Below, piece after piece: positions 36,074-44,181 of a stretch of DNA of 64,000 nt. The translations under genes and the position numbers were made by a program. Source of the stretch: Pontibacterium sp049603715 (GTDB lineage Bacteria; Pseudomonadota; Gammaproteobacteria; Pseudomonadales; Balneatricaceae); assembly GCA_049603715.1 (NCBI GenBank), contig JBMYSW010000004.1:1-64000 (forward strand). The letters run 5' to 3'. The notes beneath the pieces are model-generated. The model was not told the DNA's origin. It did not search any database and was given only the letters and a program-made list of their open reading frames with translations. Position 1 is the first letter of the stretch. Each line of letters starts with the position of its first letter.

Positions 36074-38848
36074 TTATATTTCCTCAGCATCACACTCAAT
36101 ATCGAAAGCACCTGGGGCCACATCGAAACGAATAAACCAGCGGTAACCATCAAACATTGGCAGCCAATCGTCTTGCGCGCCTTTTTTACGGCGCACACCA
36201 TCGACATACACACGCACTGGTTTCCAGCCAATCGGCAGATAAAAATCTACTTCAACGCTATCGCCTTCGCCTAAGTCAAATGGCTTGATTGACTTGCCTT
36301 TGATGACTTTTGTTTCGCGCAGGTTCTTAGCTGGCTTGCTAATCCATACGCCCGACGCGCCGGCTAACGCAACAATGCCATCAGACACAGCCATATCAGC
36401 AATAGCACCGATTGAGGAATCAGCCACAACCGTCTCCTCAAACGCCGCAGCATTATCAACGAGTCGATGTAGCTTGTCTGGTGCACATGCAATCCATGCC
36501 TGATCACGAGCCTTATCGTAGCTTGTTGCGCGCACGCCTGCTGTCAAAAAGCTGGGCTTTTTGAGCTTCGCAAGCATATCAAGGTGAGCGTCACGAATTT
36601 GATTCTCTAGCGGCGCAGATTGAGCCGCAGCGAATGGCACAACAGCTCGGCCGGAGCTTTGCGAAATAGATAACAAATCATAAGCTGGTTCAAAGGCTTG
36701 CGACCAGCCAGAACCAACGCCAGCCAATAGTCCATCAATCCAAATTTCCATATCATCGCCGCGCTTCACGAGAGACACCGCTTTGAACTCTGAATTTTCT
36801 GGCCATGAGGCGCTTACATGGCGACCAGAGTGACCCGTAACGTTGCCATTGAAATATCGCACACTGATTGTTCGAGCACCCACAGCACCCGTAATACCGA
36901 TCAATAAACCTGCTCGATTCTCGACATTGTATGCCTGATCAGCACCACATTGACCAATATACAAATTGTCTGTTTTGCTATTACTACAAAAACTGATGCA
37001 CCAGTCCCGGTCAGCCTGCACAAAACCATCGTTGGAAAACAGCAGTCGATTCTCTGGCGTAAAGTCAGAATACGCCACCAAATCACTTCCCGCTGGCTTA
37101 CTCCGATTTAACGCGCCAACTACAAACGCGTGGTTCTCATAGCCGCTTCGATCACGCACTGCACGACCGTCTGCAATCCATGATACGTCCACATACGTAC
37201 CATCGAGCGCCGAACCACCACAAACTAATGACAGCGTTTTTGATGTGCCATCGCCCGTCAGCAAAATCGAGTGATAACCAACTGCAGCACTAAACTCGTA
37301 CAGTATATCGCCGTCAAGCTCCAACTGAAGCTGACCATTACCGCCCGTGGCGGCGACTCGAAACGCAATCAACCACTCCTGATTCGCAGGAATAGTAATA
37401 TCCTGCGTGTGTCGCGCATTACCCGTCGAGGATGATGTTTTTTCGAGACGCACCCCATCTTCCGAAAATGTTATCTGCCCGCCATTTGCCACACTGGTCC
37501 AACCGGCAACGCCCTCGAATTTACCGTTTGTAATGCATGCCTGACCATCCAAAACACCCTCTACACCGTCACACATGACTGCAAAGCGCGTGTCGTGAAA
37601 CAAAAATGGTGTAGAAAAGCTTTGATCTAATACAGATACGATTTCATGATCAGCCTGTTGTAATCGCGCCGCACCTACATATTTTTGATTACGCAAATGA
37701 GCACCGCGAGCGAGCATCATAGTTGTTCGAGTAGACATCAACGACATTAAATGCGATTCAGATAATTGGCCTCCGCTAAGCGCGTAACCGTTAGAGTTAA
37801 CACGATAAGCCGTATCAAAATACCAATTCGTTGTTTTAAGCGAGCTGGTACCACCTCCGCCAAGCTCGTTTAATGGAACTACAACACTCGCATAAGGCAG
37901 GCCAGTGCCAGAAGTTTCTGAGCTCCACGCGTTTGCCTGAATCCACGATAAGCAAACCCCGTCTGTACTCAAAGAGTGCGCAGCATTAAATGAATGCGTA
38001 GACTCGTAATATGGCTCTAACTCGCCCGAGCTGAGCAGCACATCTACACCGCCTTCATGACCGATGGCAATCGTCGGCTCAGGCATTTTTGTCAGTGCCG
38101 AAATGGGCGGCACATCCTCAAAAAACGCCAACATTGAGCTAACGCGCGCGTCGCGTGGTAACACTAAACCATCAAACTGCAGCTCTGCATCATCACCCAA
38201 CGAACGCACAAAGCCGCCAGCACCGCTGTATCGAGCGATACGACGCTGCGATTTTTCGGCGAAATCCACAATCAATGCGCCAGCCATGGACTGAGACTCA
38301 TTACTCAAACCGATCACCAATTTTGAGCCAGCGAACGCCAACGAAGTACATACAACACCACTAGGCATCGCCCACGCCGCTTTTGCGCCAGCAGTCACAA
38401 CAGTTGTTGGTAATTTTTCATACCACAGTGGCGTCGTTGTTTTAGTCACATCATGCAGAAAAACACCGCGCTGAGTTGCGATAGCCAACACATCAGTTGG
38501 CCAGCCGAAACGATGAGCGTTTGCTCGCCAATGCTCATCGCTAAACTTCAACGCAACAGCATTTGAGTAACTGCCAACGAGACCGCTAACTGCAGCGGCT
38601 ACATAATCCTCATCACCCAGCTTGATGGCCTCAGCCAGCTCCGCTGCGGCCTGCGCATCATCACGCGCCGCTTCACATAAGGCGAGCTCATTAGACAGCT
38701 GGCTTTGTGCAGCCGTAGCACGATCCGCATCTAATTTAGCTTGGTCTGCACTTGTTTTCGCGACAGATTTTACTGTCAACACCTCGTCCGTAAGACGATC
38801 CGTATTTTTATTCAACTGGTCGAGCTGTTCTTCTGTTGTCATCGTCAT
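36074..38848 (-). CDS. Tail fibre / receptor-binding protein
   Basis: 924 residues. The N-terminal 80 residues are a coiled coil (trimer stem). The middle is beta-rich. About 440-550 resembles a carbohydrate-binding module, and about 560-740 a LamG/concanavalin-like sandwich (DRSGYENHAFVVGALN, MEIWIDGLLAGVGSG). A short beta domain ends the protein. Probably the host-recognition fibre, joined to the coiled-coil protein encoded just upstream. AGGA lies 6 nt before the ATG. Confidence 0.75.
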   Translation of the reverse strand: MTMTTEEQLDQLNKNTDRLTDEVLTVKSVAKTSADQAKLDADRATAAQSQLSNELALCEAARDDAQAAAELAEAIKLGDEDYVAAAVSGLVGSYSNAVALKFSDEHWRANAHRFGWPTDVLAIATQRGVFLHDVTKTTTPLWYEKLPTTVVTAGAKAAWAMPSGVVCTSLAFAGSKLVIGLSNESQSMAGALIVDFAEKSQRRIARYSGAGGFVRSLGDDAELQFDGLVLPRDARVSSMLAFFEDVPPISALTKMPEPTIAIGHEGGVDVLLSSGELEPYYESTHSFNAAHSLSTDGVCLSWIQANAWSSETSGTGLPYASVVVPLNELGGGGTSSLKTTNWYFDTAYRVNSNGYALSGGQLSESHLMSLMSTRTTMMLARGAHLRNQKYVGAARLQQADHEIVSVLDQSFSTPFLFHDTRFAVMCDGVEGVLDGQACITNGKFEGVAGWTSVANGGQITFSEDGVRLEKTSSSTGNARHTQDITIPANQEWLIAFRVAATGGNGQLQLELDGDILYEFSAAVGYHSILLTGDGTSKTLSLVCGGSALDGTYVDVSWIADGRAVRDRSGYENHAFVVGALNRSKPAGSDLVAYSDFTPENRLLFSNDGFVQADRDWCISFCSNSKTDNLYIGQCGADQAYNVENRAGLLIGITGAVGARTISVRYFNGNVTGHSGRHVSASWPENSEFKAVSLVKRGDDMEIWIDGLLAGVGSGWSQAFEPAYDLLSISQSSGRAVVPFAAAQSAPLENQIRDAHLDMLAKLKKPSFLTAGVRATSYDKARDQAWIACAPDKLHRLVDNAAAFEETVVADSSIGAIADMAVSDGIVALAGASGVWISKPAKNLRETKVIKGKSIKPFDLGEGDSVEVDFYLPIGWKPVRVYVDGVRRKKGAQDDWLPMFDGYRWFIRFDVAPGAFDIECDAEEI

Positions 38849-38856
38849 TGTCTGTC

Positions 38857-40341
38857 CTACGCGTGAAATTTAACGATCAAAGATTGATTAAAGATTTTTG
38901 AGGCCGTGAGCTGCATTTGCAGCAACGTAGACTGATCCACTTTATCTACCGTAGCCGCGAGCTCTGTTGCCGACGCTGCCGCATTCGCTTCGCTTTGAGC
39001 CGCTGCTACGGCGCTCGCTTCGGCTTCAACTCGCTTTTGCTCTGCCGTTGCTGCAGCGGTATCGGCTAGCTGGCGTTGCTGTGTCGCTGTCGTGGCGTTA
39101 TCGGCACTGGCCTGAACATTGGCCGCTGTTGTTACAACGTCCTCGGCGGTTTGCTGCGCGGCGGCCTGTGCTGCAGTATTCGACTGAGCTGCTTGTGTGG
39201 CGCTCTGGCCAGATTGACTTGCACTTAGGCTGGCGCTCTCTGCATGGCTTTGCGACTCATTGGCGCTTTGTTCGGACGCATCTGCCGCCGCTTGCGAAGC
39301 TTGCAGTGTTTCGGCCATGGCTTCGGTATGCGCTGCGTTTGATAAATGCAGCTCCGCTCGAATCGCCTCAGCTTCATCAACCAAGTCACTAGCTTCTTGC
39401 TTTGTTTGCTCTGCATCTGCAGCCACTGCTTCGATGTTTTGGCGATAATTAAAGGCTTGATTCTCTGCTGATTCAGCACGCGTAGCCGCTTCCTCTGCGC
39501 GCTCTTTGGCATCATTCGTTGCAACTCGGGCAGTCGCTGATTGAGTCGCCCAGGACTGAGACGAAATAGCCGCCCTTTCGGCGGTTTTACTTAGGCTATC
39601 GGCTTTGGCTGCTTGTTCGCTGGCTTTAACTTCCGACGCCTTAGCCTGCACTGCCGCGTTACTCGCCTCGCTTGCTTTGGTGTCGGTTGCTTGCGCTTGG
39701 CTTTCTACTTGAGTCGCCAAAACCTGAATGGCTGCGTAGTCTTCACCGGTTGCTGTGGCTGCCTGCGTTGCAACACCTGCTGCAGTAACCGCCTCTGTTT
39801 TGCTCTGTGCTGCGCTTAACGCATCCGCTTGTGTTTGTTCCAGTGAAGCGCTTGCGCCTTGCTGTGCGCTTGTGGCTTGCGTTGCTGCTGCTTCTGCTGC
39901 TAATCGGTCTGTCTCTGCTTGCGCTGCAGCCTGTGTAGCAGTGCTACTTGCTGCAACCGCTTGTGTTCTCGACTCCTGAATAGCGGCAATGCTGGCTTCA
40001 TCATAGGCAACAGGGGTCGGGGCTGGCGTTTGCATAATGTCGCGCAATGCGCAGTCATACGCTGGCATGGTCACCATGGTGTCAACCAGCTTAATGCCCG
40101 TTTCTTGGTCCACGGCTTTTACGCGGTATTGGCTGCCGTGTGTGCCTTCGCTATTTGGCCACACATCAAAGCTAACAATGCCTTGCTCGTCCGTCTCACC
40201 AGAAAACGTCGTTTTTGATACCTGCCCTTCTAACGGTGATACATCGTTTTTATTCAGCGCAACCGTAACCAACGCGCCAGTAATGGCGGTACCATTAGGT
40301 CTTAAAAACTCAGCGGTTAAGCGATAGGTGGTTAAACTCAT
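38857..40341 (-). CDS. Alanine-rich coiled-coil tail fibre shaft
   Basis: 494 residues. The first 110 residues look like an immunoglobulin-type beta domain (TYRLTAEFLRPNGTAITGAL). From about 115 to 470 the protein is almost pure Ala/Gln/Glu/Ser/Thr heptad sequence, a long trimeric coiled coil. It probably attaches the receptor-binding protein to the tail. The start overlaps the upstream gene by four bases. Confidence 0.75.
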   Translation of the reverse strand: MSLTTYRLTAEFLRPNGTAITGALVTVALNKNDVSPLEGQVSKTTFSGETDEQGIVSFDVWPNSEGTHGSQYRVKAVDQETGIKLVDTMVTMPAYDCALRDIMQTPAPTPVAYDEASIAAIQESRTQAVAASSTATQAAAQAETDRLAAEAAATQATSAQQGASASLEQTQADALSAAQSKTEAVTAAGVATQAATATGEDYAAIQVLATQVESQAQATDTKASEASNAAVQAKASEVKASEQAAKADSLSKTAERAAISSQSWATQSATARVATNDAKERAEEAATRAESAENQAFNYRQNIEAVAADAEQTKQEASDLVDEAEAIRAELHLSNAAHTEAMAETLQASQAAADASEQSANESQSHAESASLSASQSGQSATQAAQSNTAAQAAAQQTAEDVVTTAANVQASADNATTATQQRQLADTAAATAEQKRVEAEASAVAAAQSEANAAASATELAATVDKVDQSTLLQMQLTASKIFNQSLIVKFHA

Positions 40342-40886
40342 ACAAACGGCCTCCGCTTAACTTGGCGTACTGCTTTATGATGGCCAACATTACCTAAGCG
40401 AGCCGCTTCTGATTGCTGAGCAAAATAGAGTGTTTGGTAGTGTGACGACAACGCGGGGTTAGACCATTTTTGATCTGGCATACGCATTAAGCGGTACAAA
40501 GCACCAAACATAAGCGCCTCTGCCCAACGCTCTAATGCTGTCGGCAACTCCTTAGCAGTTAAAACAGGCCGACACGCAACGCTCACACTATGACGGCGTG
40601 CTTCTGTGGCCTTTTGCGCAAACCGAATAGCATGCGGCACGGGCTGCTCATAGTCGCCTTCTCGCATGTTATCGACACTCACCACACGCAATACTTCGCC
40701 ATTTTCGGGTGCGTCTAGCTCAGCTTCTTGCAGGCCTTTGGGCACATAAACATCAATGCGCTCAAGCCACACGTTCGCGTTATCACAAAGCTCTCGCATG
40801 GTTAAAACTAACTGCGAGCGAATGGTAGCCTTCATGGCACCGGCAACTTCTGGCGCAACCCAATCAATCAAATCGTCTAACGTCAT
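40338..40886 (-). CDS. Putative head-tail connector protein
   Basis: 182 residues, soluble, mixed helices and strands. It lies between capsid-proximal genes and fibre genes and is linked by 1-4 base overlaps to both. Placement and size suit a head completion or tail adaptor protein; sequence alone does not prove this. Confidence 0.6.
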   Translation of the reverse strand: MTLDDLIDWVAPEVAGAMKATIRSQLVLTMRELCDNANVWLERIDVYVPKGLQEAELDAPENGEVLRVVSVDNMREGDYEQPVPHAIRFAQKATEARRHSVSVACRPVLTAKELPTALERWAEALMFGALYRLMRMPDQKWSNPALSSHYQTLYFAQQSEAARLGNVGHHKAVRQVKRRPFV

Positions 40887-41542
40887 TAGCTGTTCCCGCT
40901 ATTTGGACTGGTTGAAAGGTCTAGTTGAAAGCCTGTGCCCACCGCCGTAGAAAAAGCATTCGCATGCAACGCAGCACGGTTAGCATTGGCTACGTGGTCG
41001 GCATCCTTAGAAAACGCTCTAAAAAGAATGTAGTCAGTAATAGCAGGGGCTAGAGAGTGATTAACCACTAACAAATCATCTTTGACGGTTTCGTAATCAC
41101 CCTCGTGCAAGCTGGGCTGTTTCAAAAAGATGGCTTCTACTTCTGCCCCTTCTTGTGCAGGGGGGTAAACGTAGAAGTGCGTAGGATCGAGCTCATCAAA
41201 AACAAAGTTTTCAATGCTTAGCTCTTGCTCTTCGGCATACCAATTAGGTCGCGCTGCGTTTAAATCTGAGCGGCTAATAACGCTAATGCCACGCAAGTTA
41301 GACTGGCTGTGCAAGTTGCGAATCACATCAAGCAAACGCAACCCGCCTTGGGGTAATGACTGCTTGGCGCCAGCCACCAAGGATAGAGATTGGTTAACAC
41401 TGCAGGCACTGGGGGCCGCTTGAACAAGCACGGCATATGCTTCGTTTAGCCAGCCCAACAGCTCATCATTAGACCAGCGTGTTAGCTGCTCATCGTTCAA
41501 TATGGTGCGCGCTCGGCTCACCACATCTTTTACGCTGGCCAT
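40886..41542 (-). CDS. Putative head-tail adaptor protein
   Basis: 218 residues. The N-terminal helices (VKDVVSRARTILNDEQLTRW) resemble the beginning of the phage adaptor family found after capsid genes in podoviruses, with a beta-rich middle (DPTHFYVYPP). One-base overlaps on both sides. Probably joins the portal to the short tail. Confidence 0.7.
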   Translation of the reverse strand: MASVKDVVSRARTILNDEQLTRWSNDELLGWLNEAYAVLVQAAPSACSVNQSLSLVAGAKQSLPQGGLRLLDVIRNLHSQSNLRGISVISRSDLNAARPNWYAEEQELSIENFVFDELDPTHFYVYPPAQEGAEVEAIFLKQPSLHEGDYETVKDDLLVVNHSLAPAITDYILFRAFSKDADHVANANRAALHANAFSTAVGTGFQLDLSTSPNSGNS

Positions 41543-41868
41543 TAGTCAACTTCTACCATGTGGCCAAGCTTGGCTAGTGCTTCGGTATAAACAAAGGTAG
41601 CGCCTGTCTCTTTGTTTTTAAGCAGTCGAGGCTTTACCTTAATACCGCCGTCGTCTGTTTTGGTGATAATCGTGTTGTTTTCAACTTCACCTGCTGCTTC
41701 TTGCTGTTCTTGAAGCTTAACTTCATCCAGCAAAACCTTTCGATTCGTTTCGACATTGCGTCGCTTGCTTAGCTCAAAGTCTGGGAAAAGCTCTTTAGCC
41801 AGCTCAATAAGCGCGTCGTTATCTTCGGCCGCGTTAATGGCCTCAATCGTGATGTTCGTGTCAGACAT
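41542..41868 (-). CDS. Small hypothetical capsid-region protein
   Basis: 108 residues from the ATG at 41868, with GGAG upstream; an earlier in-frame ATG lies in the terminator hairpin region. Acidic and helical, lysine-rich towards the end. Follows the capsid gene after a terminator. No family recognised. Confidence 0.65.
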   Translation of the reverse strand: MSDTNITIEAINAAEDNDALIELAKELFPDFELSKRRNVETNRKVLLDEVKLQEQQEAAGEVENNTIITKTDDGGIKVKPRLLKNKETGATFVYTEALAKLGHMVEVD

Positions 41869-41884
41869 AAAAACTCCAATAAAA

Positions 41885-41910
41885 AAGGCCACCCCATAGG
41901 AGCAGCCTTT
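41885..41910 (-). terminator. Terminator after the major capsid gene
   Basis: On the minus strand AAAGGC and GCCTTT arms are followed by TTTT. It lies between the capsid stop (41928) and the next gene and would give partial termination, increasing capsid over connector mRNA. Confidence 0.6.
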
Positions 41911-41927
41911 ATTGTGCTTGTTACTGT

Positions 41928-42863
41928 TTAGCCTTTGGCGATATAGGCGTGACCCATCGCTTTTTTGTCAATCACCTTGCTGCCGTAGACATTCAGGCCA
42001 CGCACCAATCGACCAAATCGAGTTGGATGCGGAATTTCATCCATCTCTGTCATTTGAGCAGCGAACGTAAGCGCTTTTTTATGACAGAACATGGCGTTGG
42101 TGACCTGCTTGCCGCTATCCGTAACGGTAGACAAGTTGTTAGACGAATACACCGTGTAGTTGTCGATCATGCCAATACGGCCGTTACGCATAACCGATGT
42201 GCCGTCACCTGAAATAGACGCGTCTTTGATTTCAGACTTCTTAATCAAACCACACGCCCAAACAGGTAAAACAATCTTGCGATCTGTACCCGGCATATCT
42301 TGCTCATAAAGCACAGAACCCGTATCAACAATAAAGTCGATAATGTTGTCTTTAGTAAGCAACACAGGGGCACCGGCTGCGCCCATGTTGTATGAACCGC
42401 TTTTCGCGCCTGCTGTCGCGCCTGCGTTATCTGCGGCAGCTTCCGCGTAAGCGACACCCAAAATAGAGCGATCAATAGCAACTGCCATTTGCTCACCGGC
42501 ATCCTCTGAGAAGCTATTCATCAGATCGAGATCAGATTGATACGCGTCTACACTTGCTACTTGGAAGCCAAAATACTTGGCTTTGTTGATTTGCAGCTCA
42601 ACCAAGTCACTGGTTGGTGTTTCGTACACCAAGTCTTGCCCGATTTCATAATCACGAATCGTAATATTCGGAGCTGTACGGATTTTTACCGTATCGCCCT
42701 GATTCTTGATTTCACCTTCATAGTCGGTGTTTGCAATATCACCAAACACCGTGGCCGGATACATCTTTTCGATGAGTTTGCCCGACCAATATTCTGGAAT
42801 GAAACCTGACGCACTTGAAGAACTGTAGTTAGCGTAACCGCTAGAACGTGCTGGACCTGCCAT
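41928..42863 (-). CDS. Major capsid protein (HK97-type fold)
   Basis: 311 residues. The N-terminus (PEYWSGKLIEKMYPATVFGD), the strand pattern KNQGDTVKIRTAPN, a long helix with FSEDAGEQMAVAIDRSIL, and the C-terminal VYGSKVIDKKAMGHA suit phage coat proteins of the P22/N4-type HK97-fold groups. It follows the scaffold and is followed by a terminator. GAGGT stands 6 nt before the ATG. Confidence 0.85.
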   Translation of the reverse strand: MAGPARSSGYANYSSSSASGFIPEYWSGKLIEKMYPATVFGDIANTDYEGEIKNQGDTVKIRTAPNITIRDYEIGQDLVYETPTSDLVELQINKAKYFGFQVASVDAYQSDLDLMNSFSEDAGEQMAVAIDRSILGVAYAEAAADNAGATAGAKSGSYNMGAAGAPVLLTKDNIIDFIVDTGSVLYEQDMPGTDRKIVLPVWACGLIKKSEIKDASISGDGTSVMRNGRIGMIDNYTVYSSNNLSTVTDSGKQVTNAMFCHKKALTFAAQMTEMDEIPHPTRFGRLVRGLNVYGSKVIDKKAMGHAYIAKG

Positions 42864-42893
42864 TGTTGTACCTCGCTAGAGGCACAAGGCGGT

Positions 42894-43817
42894 TTAGATA
42901 ATACGACCGCCCTTTTGTGCCTCGAAAATCTCTTTATCCAAGGCAGCTTTTTGTTCATCTGTGTACTTACCCAACGCGGCATCCTTATAAAACTGCGTTA
43001 CTTGCTCGCGCGTAAACGTGCGCTCCCCCATCGGATTGTCGCTAGAGCGAGACTGATGAGGTTGTTGCAAGTGTTGGTTATTGCGCTGCGGCGTAGCTGC
43101 CAGTGATTCAAATTCTTTGAAGATTGCTGTGATGCTTCGCGCATCTAAGCGTTGCTGGGCACTGTTCAGGAGCGCTTGACGCTGTGAGCCCGACTTAGGG
43201 TCCACGCCATCCAGCCATTTCAGAAACTCGGTGGACGAATTAATGGCATCGAGGTTTGGCACGTTTTGGCGCAATTCCATCCAAAAACGGGCTTGGGCGT
43301 CCTGCGCTTTTTCTTCACGCATTTGCTCAAGTTCTTGGTTGGCTTTTGACACCTGGGTGCTTAGTAGCTGTGTTTTAGCACCGGCTACTTTCTCAATTAG
43401 GGCGATTAATTCAGGTCCGTACTCGTCAATATCGGTTTGTGACAAATCGCTAATAGCTTCGGCTGCTCGTTCTGCGGCATGCTGTTGATTAGCTGGCGCA
43501 CTGCTTGCCAACTGCTCTTCTAGCGTTTTGACGCGTTCACGTAGCGCCGGCACTTCGGCGTTGTACTTACCTTGTACAACCTCAAATCGGTGACGCCAGT
43601 ACGAGGCGTCTTGGTCTTCATTGGGTTGCTGATAGGTCTGAGACGGTTTATTGCTCTCGTCGGCAGGCTTTGCGGGTTCAGCTGTGGGCTGAGTGCTTTC
43701 CTGTGCTGATTCAAGCGGTTGGGTTTCTTCAACGCGAGTATCGTTAGATGGATTCGCTAACTGGGATTGGATAGATTCAGCAAGTTTTGCTGCGTCTTGA
43801 ACTGCTCTTGGTAACAT
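42894..43817 (-). CDS. Capsid scaffolding protein (putative)
   Basis: 307 residues from the ATG at 43817 with AGAGG upstream; the frame extends to 43901, next to a terminator hairpin. Highly charged and glutamine-rich, mainly helical with a coiled coil at about 100-170, and no globular domain. It precedes the capsid gene, the standard place for scaffold proteins. Confidence 0.72.
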   Translation of the reverse strand: MLPRAVQDAAKLAESIQSQLANPSNDTRVEETQPLESAQESTQPTAEPAKPADESNKPSQTYQQPNEDQDASYWRHRFEVVQGKYNAEVPALRERVKTLEEQLASSAPANQQHAAERAAEAISDLSQTDIDEYGPELIALIEKVAGAKTQLLSTQVSKANQELEQMREEKAQDAQARFWMELRQNVPNLDAINSSTEFLKWLDGVDPKSGSQRQALLNSAQQRLDARSITAIFKEFESLAATPQRNNQHLQQPHQSRSSDNPMGERTFTREQVTQFYKDAALGKYTDEQKAALDKEIFEAQKGGRII

Positions 43818-43903
43818 AGTTGCCTCTTTTTGTGAGTCGCGTTCTGCGGGGTTCACGGTTTCGGTTTTTGGGATTCGCTGATCAGGCGAGCCAAGTACCA
43901 CAC

Positions 43904-43932
43904 AAAAACGCCAGCTCGATGGCTGGCGTTTT
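43904..43932 (-). terminator. Terminator between portal block and scaffold
   Basis: A very stable hairpin, AAAACGCCAGC with GCTGGCGTTTT and a 6-nt loop, symmetrical enough to act in both directions. It lies just after the 75-residue gene that follows the portal gene. Confidence 0.85.
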
Positions 43933-43953
43933 AATTTGATACCTGTGTAATGC

Positions 43954-44181
43954 TTAGTGGCTTCTTACATGGTCTGGTGAGGAGTCGATGTACTCCAACA
44001 ACTCGTCGATCATGTGCGCTCGTCCCTGTTGATGGCGCATATCACCAAATTCGATCTGGTCTTTAAGTTTGTTTGTTTCGTCCTCAGCTACCGCCAATAG
44101 CAGCGAGCGGAAGTCCTCTAAGTCCGGTGACCGGGCTACGGCCGCTAATGCCGCGTACTGCTGTTTGTTGGGTTTGATCAT
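43954..44181 (-). CDS. Small conserved protein after the portal gene
   Basis: 75 residues, helical and acidic, ending in SSPDHVRSH. The first 98 bases overlap the end of the portal gene in another frame. GGGAGC lies 8 nt before the ATG. Similar small helical proteins follow the portal in other podovirus-like prophages, from memory. Confidence 0.6.
   Translation of the reverse strand: MIKPNKQQYAALAAVARSPDLEDFRSLLLAVAEDETNKLKDQIEFGDMRHQQGRAHMIDELLEYIDSSPDHVRSH

Noticed and set aside
39000..40300. Long plus-strand frames rich in Leu/Arg or Cys
   Set aside because: They are antisense to an Ala/Gln-rich coiled-coil gene, and their composition follows from that.
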